Below, in pieces: positions 46,211 to 54,970 of a stretch of DNA of 64,000 nt. Numbering within the stretch: the stretch's first letter is position 1; each line of letters begins with the position of its first letter. Source of the DNA: Ruminococcaceae bacterium D5 (GTDB taxonomy: Bacteria > Bacillota > Clostridia > Oscillospirales > Ruminococcaceae); NCBI GenBank assembly GCA_900113995.1, contig FORK01000004.1:82346-146345 (forward strand). Direction: 5' to 3'. The translations under genes and the position numbers were made by a program. Below the pieces are notes generated by a model. That model was not told the origin of the DNA, searched no databases, and saw nothing but the letters and a program-made list of their open reading frames with translations.

Positions 46211-47416
46211 TCAGCGCCGGGAAACCTGAAATCCCGCTTCGCGCAGCGCGGTCTTGATCTCCATCAGGTGCTCGAGGTTGCGGGTTTCGATGTCGAGGTC
46301 GAGGAAGCAGTCGGTGATATTCTTGTTGTCGGCGGTGCGGTTGTGGTTGACGCCGGTGATGTTTGCGCCGTGGATGGCGATGATGTGGGAGACCAGCTCC
46401 ATCTGTCCGGGCTTGTCGGTCAGCTCAATCCGCAGGTGGGTGTTTCGGCCGGACATGATGAGTCCGCGGCTGATGACCCGGGAAAGGATATTGACGTCGA
46501 TGTTGCCGCCTGAAATGAGGCAGACAACCTTCTTTCCCTTGAGCGGGAGCTTCTCAAAGAGCATCGCGGCGAAGGAGACAGCGCCCGCGCCCTCGGCGAT
46601 CAGCTTCTGCTTTTCGATCAGGGTGAGGATGGCGGTCGAAATTTCGTCATCGGTGACGGTGACGATCTGATCGACGTATTTGGAGCAGAGCTCATAGGTC
46701 AGTTCGCCCGGCATCTTGACCGCGATGCCGTCGGCCACCGTCGCAACGGCGGAAAGCGGCTCGCGCTGGTGGTGCTCGATGGCGTTGAGCATCGAAGGTG
46801 CGCCGGAGGCCTGCACCCCATAGACCTTGACGGATGGATTAAGGGATTTGATGGCGAAGGCCACGCCGGAGATCAGGCCGCCGCCGCCGATTGGAACGAT
46901 GACCGCATCGACGTCGGGAAGCTGGTCAAGAATCTCCAGCCCGATGGTGCCCTGGCCCGCGATGACCGCCGGATCGTCGAACGGATGGATCAGTGCGGCG
47001 CCGGTTTCCTTTTGAAGCTCGCAGGCGCGGGCGTAGGCGTCGTCATAGACGCCTTTGACCAGCTCGACCCGCGCGCCGTAGCGCTTGGTGGCCTCCACCT
47101 TCGAGATCGGCGCGCCATCCGGGATGCAGATGGTTGAGGTCAGCCCGGCGCGGGTTGCGGCAAGAGCCACCCCCTGCGCATGGTTGCCCGCGGAGCAGGC
47201 GAGGACCCCGTGGGACCGCTCCTCCGGGGAGAGCTGCGAGATTTTGTAGTAGGCCCCGCGCACCTTGAAGGAACCGGTCACCTGTAAATTCTCGGTTTTC
47301 AGGTAGATCTCGCTTCCTTCCAGCAGATCGGGCGCGTGAATCAGATCGGTGGTGCGGACGACCCCCTTCATTGTGAAGGCGGCATGGTAGATCTTATCTA
47401 AGGTGAGCGGCTGCAT
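46211..47416 (-). CDS. ilvA: Threonine ammonia-lyase with ACT domain
   Basis: About 401 residues; ATG 47416 is the best-spaced start, ATG 47422 lies on the ribosome site. The PLP lysine is Lys51 in GSFKVRGAYY, the phosphate loop is IVPIGGGGLISG and CSAGNHAQGVALAA is conserved. A C-terminal ACT domain (about 325-400, HLRIELTDKPGQMELVSHIIA) implies allosteric control. The short catabolic/biosynthetic hybrid form converts threonine to 2-oxobutyrate and ammonia. Divergent from the LacI gene. Confidence 0.92.
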   Translation of the reverse strand: MQPLTLDKIYHAAFTMKGVVRTTDLIHAPDLLEGSEIYLKTENLQVTGSFKVRGAYYKISQLSPEERSHGVLACSAGNHAQGVALAATRAGLTSTICIPDGAPISKVEATKRYGARVELVKGVYDDAYARACELQKETGAALIHPFDDPAVIAGQGTIGLEILDQLPDVDAVIVPIGGGGLISGVAFAIKSLNPSVKVYGVQASGAPSMLNAIEHHQREPLSAVATVADGIAVKMPGELTYELCSKYVDQIVTVTDDEISTAILTLIEKQKLIAEGAGAVSFAAMLFEKLPLKGKKVVCLISGGNIDVNILSRVISRGLIMSGRNTHLRIELTDKPGQMELVSHIIAIHGANITGVNHNRTADNKNITDCFLDLDIETRNLEHLMEIKTALREAGFQVSRR

Positions 47417-47532
47417 ATTCATCTTCCTTTTTGTCTAAAATCTGTGTAAAAATACTTAAAAATTAAACGATTTATGATTCATGATACCCGTCAATGCCAA
47501 AAAAATCAAGATAAATTTGAGGATAAATCTGA

Positions 47533-47594
47533 TTGACTTTTCCGATACGATCTGATAAACTGATAGAAACCGATAAACAGAACCGGTATACAAA
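47533..47594 (+). promoter_or_regulatory. lacI-family gene promoter with paired ACCGRT operator
   Basis: TTGACT (47533-47538), 17 bp, TAAACT (47556-47561). Just downstream lie ACCGAT (47569-47574) and ACCGGT (47582-47587), 13 bp apart. The same spacing appears before the TTT transporter operon. Confidence 0.6.
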
Positions 47595-47626
47595 AACGAT
47601 GCACAGATGCACATAAGGAGCGCAGT

Positions 47627-48643
47627 ATGGCAGGGCGGGTTACGATTTCCGATATTGCGAAGGCCGCGAGGGTATCCAAGACCACCATTTCCCGCTATTT
47701 GAACGGAAACTACGGCTATATGTCCGTCGAAACCCGCGCCAGAATTGAAGAGATTATCGAAAAATACAACTATGTGCCCAACGGCATCGCCCGCACCCTC
47801 AAATCCAAAAAGAGCGGGATGATCGGCGTCATCGTCAACACACTGCGCTATCAGGTCGGTGCACAGACCGTTACCGGAATCAACGATATCTGCACCAAAA
47901 ACGGTTACGGCACCATTGTGCACTGCACAAATGGCGACCGCAAGGCCGAAGAGACGGCGGTTCAGCTCTGTCTCAACCAGCAGGTCGAAGGATTTATCAT
48001 CATCCCCTGCGAAAACTCGGTTTCCCCTTACCTCGAAATCTGTGAACGGGGGATTCCCGTTGTCATCTGCACCCGCCGGCTGGACGACTGGCCCTACGGC
48101 TGCGTATATGTCCGCCACGACGAGCTGATCCAGAAGATGCTGCTTCACCTCAAAGAGCAGGGCTTCGAAAAGGTCCGCTTTTTGCTCGATGTTCACGACT
48201 TTCACAAGGAAGCGATGGCGGGATTCTTTGCAGCAGCCTCCGCAAAACTGTTCGGGATGTCCCGCGAAGAATCGATCCGCTGGGTCGGCCGGGAAAGCCC
48301 TGCCGTCTGTGAGGCGCTCGACGCCCTTCTGCACGAGTATCCGGGACAAAGCAAGGCCGTGATGGCGGTCAACACCCACACCCTGTTTTTGACCCTCCGG
48401 GAGCTGGAACGCCGCCGAATCCGGATTCCTGATGAGCTGGGGGTCTGCGGCTACGACGTGATCGGCTGGTCCGAGCTGGTCTATCCCGGAATTTCCGCGA
48501 TCCGCCAGCCGATGGACCGCATGGGAATCATTGCGGCGGAAAAGATGATGGAAAGCCTGCGCGAGCAGCGTCCCAGCCAAGGCGCCTGTGCGCTGGAGGG
48601 AAGTCTCTTTTTCCGAAATTCCACCAATCTGAAGGCTCTGTAG
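47627..48643 (+). CDS. LacI-family transcriptional regulator
   Basis: A 338-residue repressor with an N-terminal helix-turn-helix and hinge (VTISDIAKAARVSKTTISRYLNG, YVPNGIARTLKSKKSGMIGVIV). A periplasmic-binding-protein-like ligand domain follows (EGFIIIPCENS, ELGVCGYDVIGWSELVYPGISAIRQP). It precedes the TTT transporter operon on the same strand, separated by a terminator. Shared ACCGRT pairs suggest it controls both itself and that operon. Confidence 0.93.
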   Translation: MAGRVTISDIAKAARVSKTTISRYLNGNYGYMSVETRARIEEIIEKYNYVPNGIARTLKSKKSGMIGVIVNTLRYQVGAQTVTGINDICTKNGYGTIVHCTNGDRKAEETAVQLCLNQQVEGFIIIPCENSVSPYLEICERGIPVVICTRRLDDWPYGCVYVRHDELIQKMLLHLKEQGFEKVRFLLDVHDFHKEAMAGFFAAASAKLFGMSREESIRWVGRESPAVCEALDALLHEYPGQSKAVMAVNTHTLFLTLRELERRRIRIPDELGVCGYDVIGWSELVYPGISAIRQPMDRMGIIAAEKMMESLREQRPSQGACALEGSLFFRNSTNLKAL

Positions 48644-48665
48644 CCGTTTTTTCTCTTTGCAAAAC

Positions 48666-48685
48666 AAGGATGGTTTTCCATCCTT
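48666..48685 (+). terminator. Terminator of the lacI-family gene
   Basis: AAGGATGG (48666-48673), loop TTTT, CCATCCTT (48678-48685), then CTCTTTTGCTCTTTTT. Confidence 0.75.
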
Positions 48686-48705
48686 CTCTTTTGCTCTTTT
48701 TGTTA

Positions 48706-48724
48706 ATCGGTAAACAAAATCGGT
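48706..48724 (+). promoter_or_regulatory. Candidate LacI-family operator before the TTT operon
   Basis: Two ATCGGT hexamers (48706-48711 and 48719-48724), the inverse of ACCGAT, 13 bp apart, matching the pair upstream of the regulator gene in sequence and spacing. Confidence 0.55.
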
Positions 48725-48801
48725 TAACGAAACATAATTTCAGAATATAGGCGCACGTCGCTTATAGGTGATAGAAAATTGAAAAATCAGGAGGAAGTAA
48801 C

Positions 48802-49839
48802 ATGAAAAAACTGATCTCGGTCCTTTTGGTCCTGGCCATGGTCCTCTCCCTCGCAGCCTGCGGCTCAAGCAGCGTCCCCGCAAGCTCTGCCGCTCCCGCA
48901 GCCCCCACCGCCAGCGGCAATGCATCCGGCAGCGCGCCCGCTTCCAAGGGCGAATGGCCCAGCAAGGCCATCACTCTTCTCTGCGGCTATTCGGCCGGCG
49001 GCTCGTCCGACCTTGGCTGCCGCTATGTTGCGGAAGCCCTTAAAAAGGATCTCGGCGTTCCCGTTGTCGTTGAGAACGTTCCCGGCAGCGGCAGCTGGCT
49101 CGCCTGGAATCAGCTTCTGCAGAACACAGATCCCGACGGCTATACCTTCGCGCTGGTAAACCTTTCTGCGATGTATGGCCACTATGATGAGACCAATCCC
49201 CGCGAAACCACCATCGACGACTTCGAGCTGCTCGCCAACCATGTCATCGACTATCAGGTTCTCGCTATCCGCAACGACGAGACCCGCTTCACCGATTATG
49301 CCTCGCTGGTTGAGTATGCCAAGACCAATCCCCTGATCCTCGCCTCTGCCACCTCCAGCATCACCAGCGGCGACGCCACCGTTGCCAAGATGCTTGAGCA
49401 GAAGCACGGCAGCCAGCTCACCGTCATCCCGGTTGACGGCGCCTCTGACGCCACCACGATGTTCCTCGCCGGCGAAACCGATATCCTCTCCGCCAACGTG
49501 GGCGACGTGATGGACGCCGAGGAGAATGGTTACCATCCCATCGTTGTCTTCGCCCCTGAGCGTTCCGACTACCTGCCCGACGTTCCCACCGCCATCGAGA
49601 CCGGCGTTGACGACTATGTTTCCTTCTCGGCCCGCGGCTATGCCTATATGCCCGGCGTCGATCCCGCCATCGTTTCGAGAATGGAAGAGGCTCTCACCAA
49701 GGCTTTTGACGACCCCGATTACCAGAAAAACATGGCTGCCATGGGCGCCGAGCTTGAACTCTATACCGGAGACGAATATAAGCAGCTGCTTCTTGACCAG
49801 CTTGACACCCGCCTGGAGCTCTGGGGCGTCGCGAAATAA
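48802..49839 (+). CDS. tctC: Tripartite tricarboxylate transporter receptor (TctC)
   Basis: A 345-residue lipoprotein (lipobox LAAC) of the TctC/Bug family. WPSKAITLLCGYSAGGSSDLGCRYVAEALKKDLGVPVVVENVPGSGSWLAWNQLL is the classic opening, and TDILSANVGDVMDAEENG and LPDVPTAIETGVDD follow. It binds a carboxylated ligand and delivers it to TctAB. Codon use is strongly C-ending, suggesting high expression. Confidence 0.94.
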   Translation: MKKLISVLLVLAMVLSLAACGSSSVPASSAAPAAPTASGNASGSAPASKGEWPSKAITLLCGYSAGGSSDLGCRYVAEALKKDLGVPVVVENVPGSGSWLAWNQLLQNTDPDGYTFALVNLSAMYGHYDETNPRETTIDDFELLANHVIDYQVLAIRNDETRFTDYASLVEYAKTNPLILASATSSITSGDATVAKMLEQKHGSQLTVIPVDGASDATTMFLAGETDILSANVGDVMDAEENGYHPIVVFAPERSDYLPDVPTAIETGVDDYVSFSARGYAYMPGVDPAIVSRMEEALTKAFDDPDYQKNMAAMGAELELYTGDEYKQLLLDQLDTRLELWGVAK

Positions 49840-49865
49840 TTAGAGCGGAATCAATGAAGCCCAGT

Positions 49866-49899
49866 TTGGAGCGCCGGACTTAAAAGCCCGGCGCTCCAA
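49866..49899 (+). terminator. Intra-operon hairpin between tctC and tctB
   Basis: A perfect 12-bp stem (49866-49877 with 49888-49899), loop 10 nt, no T-run. It is placed exactly as the dctP/dctQ hairpin and probably raises receptor mRNA over permease mRNA. Confidence 0.65.
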
Positions 49900-49917
49900 T
49901 AGGAAAGGAGCACATTT

Positions 49918-50382
49918 GTGAAGAAGCAACTTCATCAGGACGTTTTTATCGGCTTTATTTGTCTGGCCATCAGCCTGCTGGTCTTTGCGCTGAACATGGA
50001 CCTGCCTTCTGACGCCGCCATGATGCCGAGGCTGCTCGGCGGGATGCTGACCGTCCTCTCGATTTTGATCATTTACCATGGCCTGCGCAAAAGCAGACTG
50101 CCCGTGGAGGAACAGGGTCCCAAGGCCCTGACGGTGGATGCACTGAAGATTCCCCTGATCACATGGGGATTTGTGGTGCTCTACTACATCCTCTTCCGCG
50201 GAATCGGCTACTTTGCCGCCACCGGCATTATGATTATTGCGCTGATGCGCTTTATGAAGCGTACCTCCTGGCCGGTCATCATTGCGATTGATGCGGTTTA
50301 TCTCCTGGTCATGTACTTCGTATTTGTTCGGATGCTGAATGTGTCGGTAGACAATTTCGGCATGTTGGGACGGCTGCTGTAA
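49918..50382 (+). CDS. tctB: Tripartite tricarboxylate transporter small permease (TctB)
   Basis: A 154-residue protein with four membrane helices. GTG 49918 follows AAAGGAG. MDLPSDAAMMPRLLGGMLTVLSILII and FVVLYYILFRGIGYFAATGIMIIALM fit TctB. It pairs with TctA encoded 24 bp downstream. Confidence 0.88.
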   Translation: MKKQLHQDVFIGFICLAISLLVFALNMDLPSDAAMMPRLLGGMLTVLSILIIYHGLRKSRLPVEEQGPKALTVDALKIPLITWGFVVLYYILFRGIGYFAATGIMIIALMRFMKRTSWPVIIAIDAVYLLVMYFVFVRMLNVSVDNFGMLGRLL

Positions 50383-50406
50383 CGCTTGGAAAGGAGAAGA
50401 TGAAAC

Positions 50407-51939
50407 ATGGTAGACTTTGGTAATATCCTTGCCGGCCTTCAGACGCTGCTCAGCCTTGAAAGCATCATCGCTCTGATCGCAGGCACAGTGGGCGGCATGG
50501 TCATCGGTGCGCTGCCCGGATTCTCGGCCGCCATGGGCGTCTCGCTGCTGATTCCGATCACCTACGGGATGGGGCCTGTTGCCGCCCTGAGCATGCTCGT
50601 GGCCATGTACACATCCGCCATTTACGGAGGCTCGATCACCGCGATTCTCTGCCATACACCCGGAACCCCCGCTTCCGCGGCGACCGCCATCGACGGGTTC
50701 CAGCTCACCAAACAGGGCCGCGGCATGGAGGCGATGGGCGTGGCGACCCTCGGTTCCGCTGTGGGCGGCACCGTCAGCGCAATCGCCATGCTGCTGATCG
50801 CCCCCGCGCTCGGCGCCTTCTCTTTGAAATTCTCGGTTCTGGAATACTTCCTGCTTTCTGTCTTCGGCCTGACCGTCATCGCCAGCCTCGCGGGCGATTC
50901 GGTGATCAAGGGCCTTTTCTCCGGCATTCTCGGGCTGGCACTCGGCTGCGTCGGCCTGGATGCAATTTCCGGCTTCCCCCGCATGACGCTGGGGGTGATT
51001 CAGCTCGAGGACGGCATCAATTTTGTCCCCGCCCTGATCGGCCTCTTCTCCATTTCGCAGGTGATGTCTCTTGCATGGGACGTTTACCACGGCAAGAAGG
51101 GCTCGGTCATCGAGGATGAGGAAAATCTGAGGAAGAGCCGTGCTCTTCCTCCCTTCAAGGAAACGAAAACCCTCTTCCCCACCATGGCGCGCTGCTCGAT
51201 TGTCGGCACCATTGTGGGCATCGTTCCCGCCGCCGGCGCGGGCGTCTCCTCCTGGATCTGTTACAGCATGGGTAAAAAGTTCTCCAAGCATCCGGAAAAA
51301 TTCGGCCATGGCGCCCTTGAGGGCGTGGCCTCCTGCGAAACCGGCAACAACGCCGCGACCGGCGGCGCTTTGATTCCTCTGATCACCCTCGGCCTGCCCG
51401 GAAGTTCGGTCGCCGCCATCCTGCTCGGCGGCATGATGATTCACGGCCTGACCCCCGGCGCCGCCATGTTCACCAAGCACGCCAATACCACCTATGCCAT
51501 CATGATCGGTTTCCTGATCGCGAACATCCTCATGGGCATTGTCGGACTCTTTGCCGCCCGCTACATCGCCCATGTCAGCGCCGTTCCGATGGGTTATCTC
51601 GGCCCGGTCATCACCGCCCTCTGCTTCCTCGGCACCTTCGCCATCCGCAACAACCTTTTCGACGTCGGCGTCATGGTAGTCTTCGGCCTGCTCGGCTTCC
51701 TCCTCAAGCGCTGCGGCTTTGCCGCCCCGCCGATGATTCTGGGCATGGTCCTATCGGATATCTGCGAAAACAACTGGCGTCGGGCCGTCATTCTGGCAAA
51801 TGCCAAGGGCGGGATGCTCAGCTACTTCCTCAGCCGTCCAATCAGTATTGTTCTGGCACTGCTGATCGTTGTCTCCCTCTTCTCGCCGATGATGATGTCT
51901 TATGTGGATAAAAAATCCAAGCAAAATGTAACCAAATGA
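50407..51939 (+). CDS. tctA: Tripartite tricarboxylate transporter large permease (TctA)
   Basis: A 510-residue permease with about 11-12 helices. The TctA signatures are GTVGGMVIGALPGFSAAMGVSLLIPITYGM, SIYGGSITAILCHTPGTPASAATAIDGFQL-like sequence and VASCETGNNAATGGALIPLITLGLPGSSVAAILLGG. It carries out sodium- or proton-driven uptake of the ligand given by TctC. The stop lies 15 bp before the dehydrogenase start. Confidence 0.94.
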   Translation: MVDFGNILAGLQTLLSLESIIALIAGTVGGMVIGALPGFSAAMGVSLLIPITYGMGPVAALSMLVAMYTSAIYGGSITAILCHTPGTPASAATAIDGFQLTKQGRGMEAMGVATLGSAVGGTVSAIAMLLIAPALGAFSLKFSVLEYFLLSVFGLTVIASLAGDSVIKGLFSGILGLALGCVGLDAISGFPRMTLGVIQLEDGINFVPALIGLFSISQVMSLAWDVYHGKKGSVIEDEENLRKSRALPPFKETKTLFPTMARCSIVGTIVGIVPAAGAGVSSWICYSMGKKFSKHPEKFGHGALEGVASCETGNNAATGGALIPLITLGLPGSSVAAILLGGMMIHGLTPGAAMFTKHANTTYAIMIGFLIANILMGIVGLFAARYIAHVSAVPMGYLGPVITALCFLGTFAIRNNLFDVGVMVVFGLLGFLLKRCGFAAPPMILGMVLSDICENNWRRAVILANAKGGMLSYFLSRPISIVLALLIVVSLFSPMMMSYVDKKSKQNVTK

Positions 51940-51953
51940 GGTGCAACCCAAAC

Positions 51954-52928
51954 ATGAGCAAAAAAATCGTATTCTACGGGTCCTTCAGCGGCAACATGCT
52001 GAAGTCTCTCAACAGCAAGTGCCCGGAGGGCTTCGAAACCTGTCAGGTTCCCGCCGGCGGCGATCTGAGCGCCCTCGCGTCGGCCGATTACATGGTCAAC
52101 CGCGGCGGTGCAGTCGATAGCAGCGTCATGGACGCCGCTCCCCGCCTCAAGTGGATTCAGAAGTGGGGTGTCGGCTATGATAAGATCGATATCAAGGCCG
52201 CCGGTGAGCGCGGCATCCCTGTCGGAATCTGTGTGGGCGGAAACAGTATGCCGGTCGCCGAGCTTGCAGTCACCCTGATGCTCGATGTTCTGCGCAACGT
52301 CGTCCCTCTCAACGCGAAAATGAAGGAAGGCGAATGGGTCCGCGAACAGTATTCTGCCCGCTCTTACCTGCTGCACGGCAAGACGGTCGGGCTGATTGGT
52401 ATCGGCAACATCGCCCGCAAGGTGGCTTCTATCGTCCGCAGCGGCTTTGATGCGCAGGTGCTCTACTACGATGTGTTCCGCCTGAGCGAAGAGCAGGAGA
52501 GGTCGCTCGGCGTCGTCTATGCCGACCTTGACACCCTGATGGCGCAGGCCGACATCGTCAGCATCCATGTTCCGCTGCTCGAATCGACCGCGGGAATGAT
52601 CGACCGTTCAAAACTCAGTCTGATGAAGCCCACTGCCTGCATTATCAACACCTCGCGCGGCGGAATCATCAACGAGGCCGATCTGATCGAGGTGCTGCGC
52701 GAAGGAAAGATTCTCGGAGCCGGGCTGGATACCTACGCGCAGGAGCCCCTTTCAAGGGATTCCGAGCTGCTGAAGCTCGACTGTGTGGTTGCAACCCCGC
52801 ACTGCGGAGGAAATACAGCGGACAACGACATCAACATGGCCGCCATCTGCATGGACTGCATTGCAAGATACGACGCCTCCGGCAGCCGTGAGATGCGGGA
52901 GATTGTCAACCGGGAATTCCTGAAATAA
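51954..52928 (+). CDS. D-isomer-specific 2-hydroxyacid dehydrogenase
   Basis: A 324-residue NAD-dependent dehydrogenase; ATG 51954 follows ATGAGGTG. The NAD motif is KTVGLIGIGNIARKVASIVRSG. The catalytic Arg lies in INTSRGGIINEADLIEVLREGKI, Glu in DTYAQEPLS and His in CVVATPHCGG. It interconverts a D-2-hydroxy acid and a 2-keto acid. Its place in the TTT operon suggests that the imported substrate is a hydroxy or keto acid. Confidence 0.92.
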   Translation: MSKKIVFYGSFSGNMLKSLNSKCPEGFETCQVPAGGDLSALASADYMVNRGGAVDSSVMDAAPRLKWIQKWGVGYDKIDIKAAGERGIPVGICVGGNSMPVAELAVTLMLDVLRNVVPLNAKMKEGEWVREQYSARSYLLHGKTVGLIGIGNIARKVASIVRSGFDAQVLYYDVFRLSEEQERSLGVVYADLDTLMAQADIVSIHVPLLESTAGMIDRSKLSLMKPTACIINTSRGGIINEADLIEVLREGKILGAGLDTYAQEPLSRDSELLKLDCVVATPHCGGNTADNDINMAAICMDCIARYDASGSREMREIVNREFLK

Positions 52929-52957
52929 AATTTCAATATAAAGAATCGAGGAACAAT

Positions 52958-53689
52958 ATGGTTACTATCGGAAACAGAATTTTCACCAAGTTTGAGCGTC
53001 CGGACCCCAAGGTCGTCGAGATGTTCCGCGGACTCCCCTCCAGCAATATCAACGACGAGATGAATCGCCTGTTCTGCATGCATGACTATATCCGGCTGAT
53101 GAATCCCGCCTGCTCCAGGCCCCTGCTGGGCACCGCCATCACCGTCAAAGCTCCGATCGGAGACAATCTGTTCTTCCATCAGGCGCTCGACATGGCACAG
53201 CCGGGCGACATCATCGTAGTCGATGGTGCGAGCGGGTGCAACCGTTCCCTCGCCGGCGAAATTATGCTGCGTTTTGCGACCAAAAAGGGTCTCGCCGGAG
53301 TTGTCGTGGACGGCTGCCTGCGCGACCTCGATGGAATCGAAAAGCTTGATATGCCCATCTATGCCAAGGGAATTACCCCCCAGGGCCCGTTCAAGTTCGG
53401 CCCCGGCGAGGTCAACACCCCCATTGCCTGCGGCGGCCAGGTCGTTTTCCCGGGAGATATTCTGGTAGGCGATCCCGACGGCATCGTTGTCATCCGCCGT
53501 CAGGACGCTGAGGAGGTCGCGCAGGCCGCAATCAAGAAGAAGGCTTCCGAGGATAAGACCTTTGAACTGATGGAGACGGACCTTGCCGCCTATGCCGCCA
53601 GGCATAAGGCCACTACCGAAAAGCGCTTCACCAGCGCAGGTGGGGAGGTTCCCCAGTTCGGCAGCTACACAGAGCTTTATAAACTTTAA
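52958..53689 (+). CDS. RraA-family protein (HMG/OAA aldolase-like)
   Basis: A 243-residue member of the RraA/RraA-like family. The metal site is visible in GLAGVVVDGCLRDLDGI (Asp, Arg) and the later GGQVVFPGDILVGDPDGIVVIRRQDAEEV is characteristic. Many RraA-like proteins are class II aldolases splitting 4-hydroxy-4-methyl-2-oxoglutarate or decarboxylating oxaloacetate; others bind RNase E. With a hydroxyacid dehydrogenase and a carboxylate transporter, an aldolase or decarboxylase is favoured here. Confidence 0.88.
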   Translation: MVTIGNRIFTKFERPDPKVVEMFRGLPSSNINDEMNRLFCMHDYIRLMNPACSRPLLGTAITVKAPIGDNLFFHQALDMAQPGDIIVVDGASGCNRSLAGEIMLRFATKKGLAGVVVDGCLRDLDGIEKLDMPIYAKGITPQGPFKFGPGEVNTPIACGGQVVFPGDILVGDPDGIVVIRRQDAEEVAQAAIKKKASEDKTFELMETDLAAYAARHKATTEKRFTSAGGEVPQFGSYTELYKL

Positions 53690-53713
53690 AGATTCTCCGG
53701 TTCCTCCCACTCA

Positions 53714-53748
53714 GAAGGGCCGGCGCTGTAGACAAGCGCCGGCCCTTC
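53714..53748 (+). terminator. Terminator of the TTT operon
   Basis: A perfect 14-bp stem (53714-53727 with 53735-53748), loop 7 nt. Confidence 0.85.
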
Positions 53749-53826
53749 ACCGTCTTCAAAATTTCCCCGGCCGCCGTCCGGAGGAAGCCGGAATGCCGCT
53801 GCTGCGGCAGGGGTATCTTTCCCCTC

Positions 53827-54360
53827 TTACCAAAAACGGTTGGCAAGGTAGGCCCCCAGCAGAATCACCGTCCCCACAAGAAAGAGCGCGAAGCCCAGCA
53901 CCGCGCCAATCGCGGTCAGTCCCGCAAGCGGCGCAAACAGGAAGAGCAGTCCGCAGAAGCCTATCAGCGCACCGCACCCGAGGACCCAGCTCCAGTCGTC
54001 GCTTCCAAAGCTTCTCAGCCGCAGTGCGTTCGCCGTTCGGGAAAGGCCGCTGATCAGCAGCCATGCGCCCAGCAGAAGCGGAAGCGACCGCACGATTCTG
54101 CTGCTGCCGAACAGCAGGAGCAAGGCCAGCAGCAGGGTGGCGGCGCCGTCGAACAGCATCCACCATGCGCCGTCCCGGATCCCCCGGGTGCCGAAGTAAA
54201 CCGCGAAATCGGAAAACGCGGAAAAAAGGAGCACAATTCCAAACAGCACCGCGGCGGCGCTCAGGATGGCGTCGGGACGCAGAAAGCTGAGCAGCCCCGC
54301 CACGATCATCAGCACGCCGGATGTCGTCCAGAGCAGGCCTGGAAAAGATCTTCTCACCAT
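53827..54360 (-). CDS. HdeD/DUF308-family membrane protein
   Basis: A 177-residue protein with about six membrane helices arranged in pairs (GVLMIVAGLLSFLRPDAILSAAAVLFGIVLL, TLLLALLLLF, GAVLGFALFLVGTVILLGAYL). This repeated two-helix pattern is that of HdeD and DUF308 proteins, linked to acid stress in enterics but otherwise uncharacterised. It is monocistronic on the minus strand, between the TTT operon and the coaD cluster. Confidence 0.8.
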   Translation of the reverse strand: MVRRSFPGLLWTTSGVLMIVAGLLSFLRPDAILSAAAVLFGIVLLFSAFSDFAVYFGTRGIRDGAWWMLFDGAATLLLALLLLFGSSRIVRSLPLLLGAWLLISGLSRTANALRLRSFGSDDWSWVLGCGALIGFCGLLFLFAPLAGLTAIGAVLGFALFLVGTVILLGAYLANRFW

Positions 54361-54470
54361 CGTCGCCTCCTATCCCTTTTTTCTTAGTGTAGCTTCCGAA
54401 AAAGAAATTTTTCATCAAAAAAAATGTCCAAGGTGAAAAATCGATGCGAACGGCAGTTTCTCCCGCCGAA

Positions 54471-54504
54471 AAATCCCCGTCGGCCATCTGTCCGGCGGGG
54501 ATTT
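54471..54504 (-). terminator. Terminator of the rsmD-coaD operon
   Basis: AAATCCCCG (54471-54479) pairs with CGGGGATTT (54496-54504) with GC-rich inner sequence; a T-run follows on the minus strand. Confidence 0.75.
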
Positions 54505-54514
54505 CCATCCGATT

Positions 54515-54970
54515 TTATTTGCGCAGGGAGCTTCGCATCGCCTGACGGGTAGTGCGCACCTCGGTAAGCAGCTTGGTGAGGGTCTCCTCCGACTGACGGA
54601 GCAGGTCGTCCGAGAAATCCTGCGAAGCATTTCGCAGCTCCTTGGCCTTTGTCTGGGCTTGTGAGAGAATCTCCGCAGCCTTCTGCTGCGCCTGCTTGAT
54701 GATCTCCTCCTGGGCGATAAGGGCGCGGGCGCGGTCCTCGGCGCGGCGCACCACAGCGTCAGCCTCCCTCTTGGCGGTGGCGAGGATATCTGCGCGGTCT
54801 GCGACGATGGCCTTGGCCTGCTTGATCTCGCTGGGAAGGTTCAGCCGGATATCGTCGAGCAGCTCACGGATCTTCTCATCATCGACCACGCTGCGTCCGC
54901 CCGAAAGGGGCAGGCTCCAGCTCTTGTCGAGCAGTTCGTCGAGCATGTCCAGAATTTCTTCAATGTTCAT
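54515..54970 (-). CDS. Coiled-coil protein linked to coaD
   Basis: A 151-residue protein; ATG 54970 follows AGGAGG. Almost entirely helical, with heptad-rich sequence and many Ala, Glu, Lys and Arg (about 45-125). It resembles ATP synthase b or DivIVA-like stalks and is often annotated only as an ATPase-like protein in clostridia. The N-terminus NIEEILDMLDELLDKSWSLPLSGGRSVVDDEKIRELLDDIRLNLP is a conserved opening in this gene-neighbour family, by my recollection. Function unknown. It overlaps coaD by 11 bp. Confidence 0.75.
   Translation of the reverse strand: MNIEEILDMLDELLDKSWSLPLSGGRSVVDDEKIRELLDDIRLNLPSEIKQAKAIVADRADILATAKREADAVVRRAEDRARALIAQEEIIKQAQQKAAEILSQAQTKAKELRNASQDFSDDLLRQSEETLTKLLTEVRTTRQAMRSSLRK

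Noticed and set aside
49840..51573. Minus-strand open frame of 577 codons
   Set aside because: Antisense shadow of tctB and tctA; high-GC codon bias keeps the frame open.
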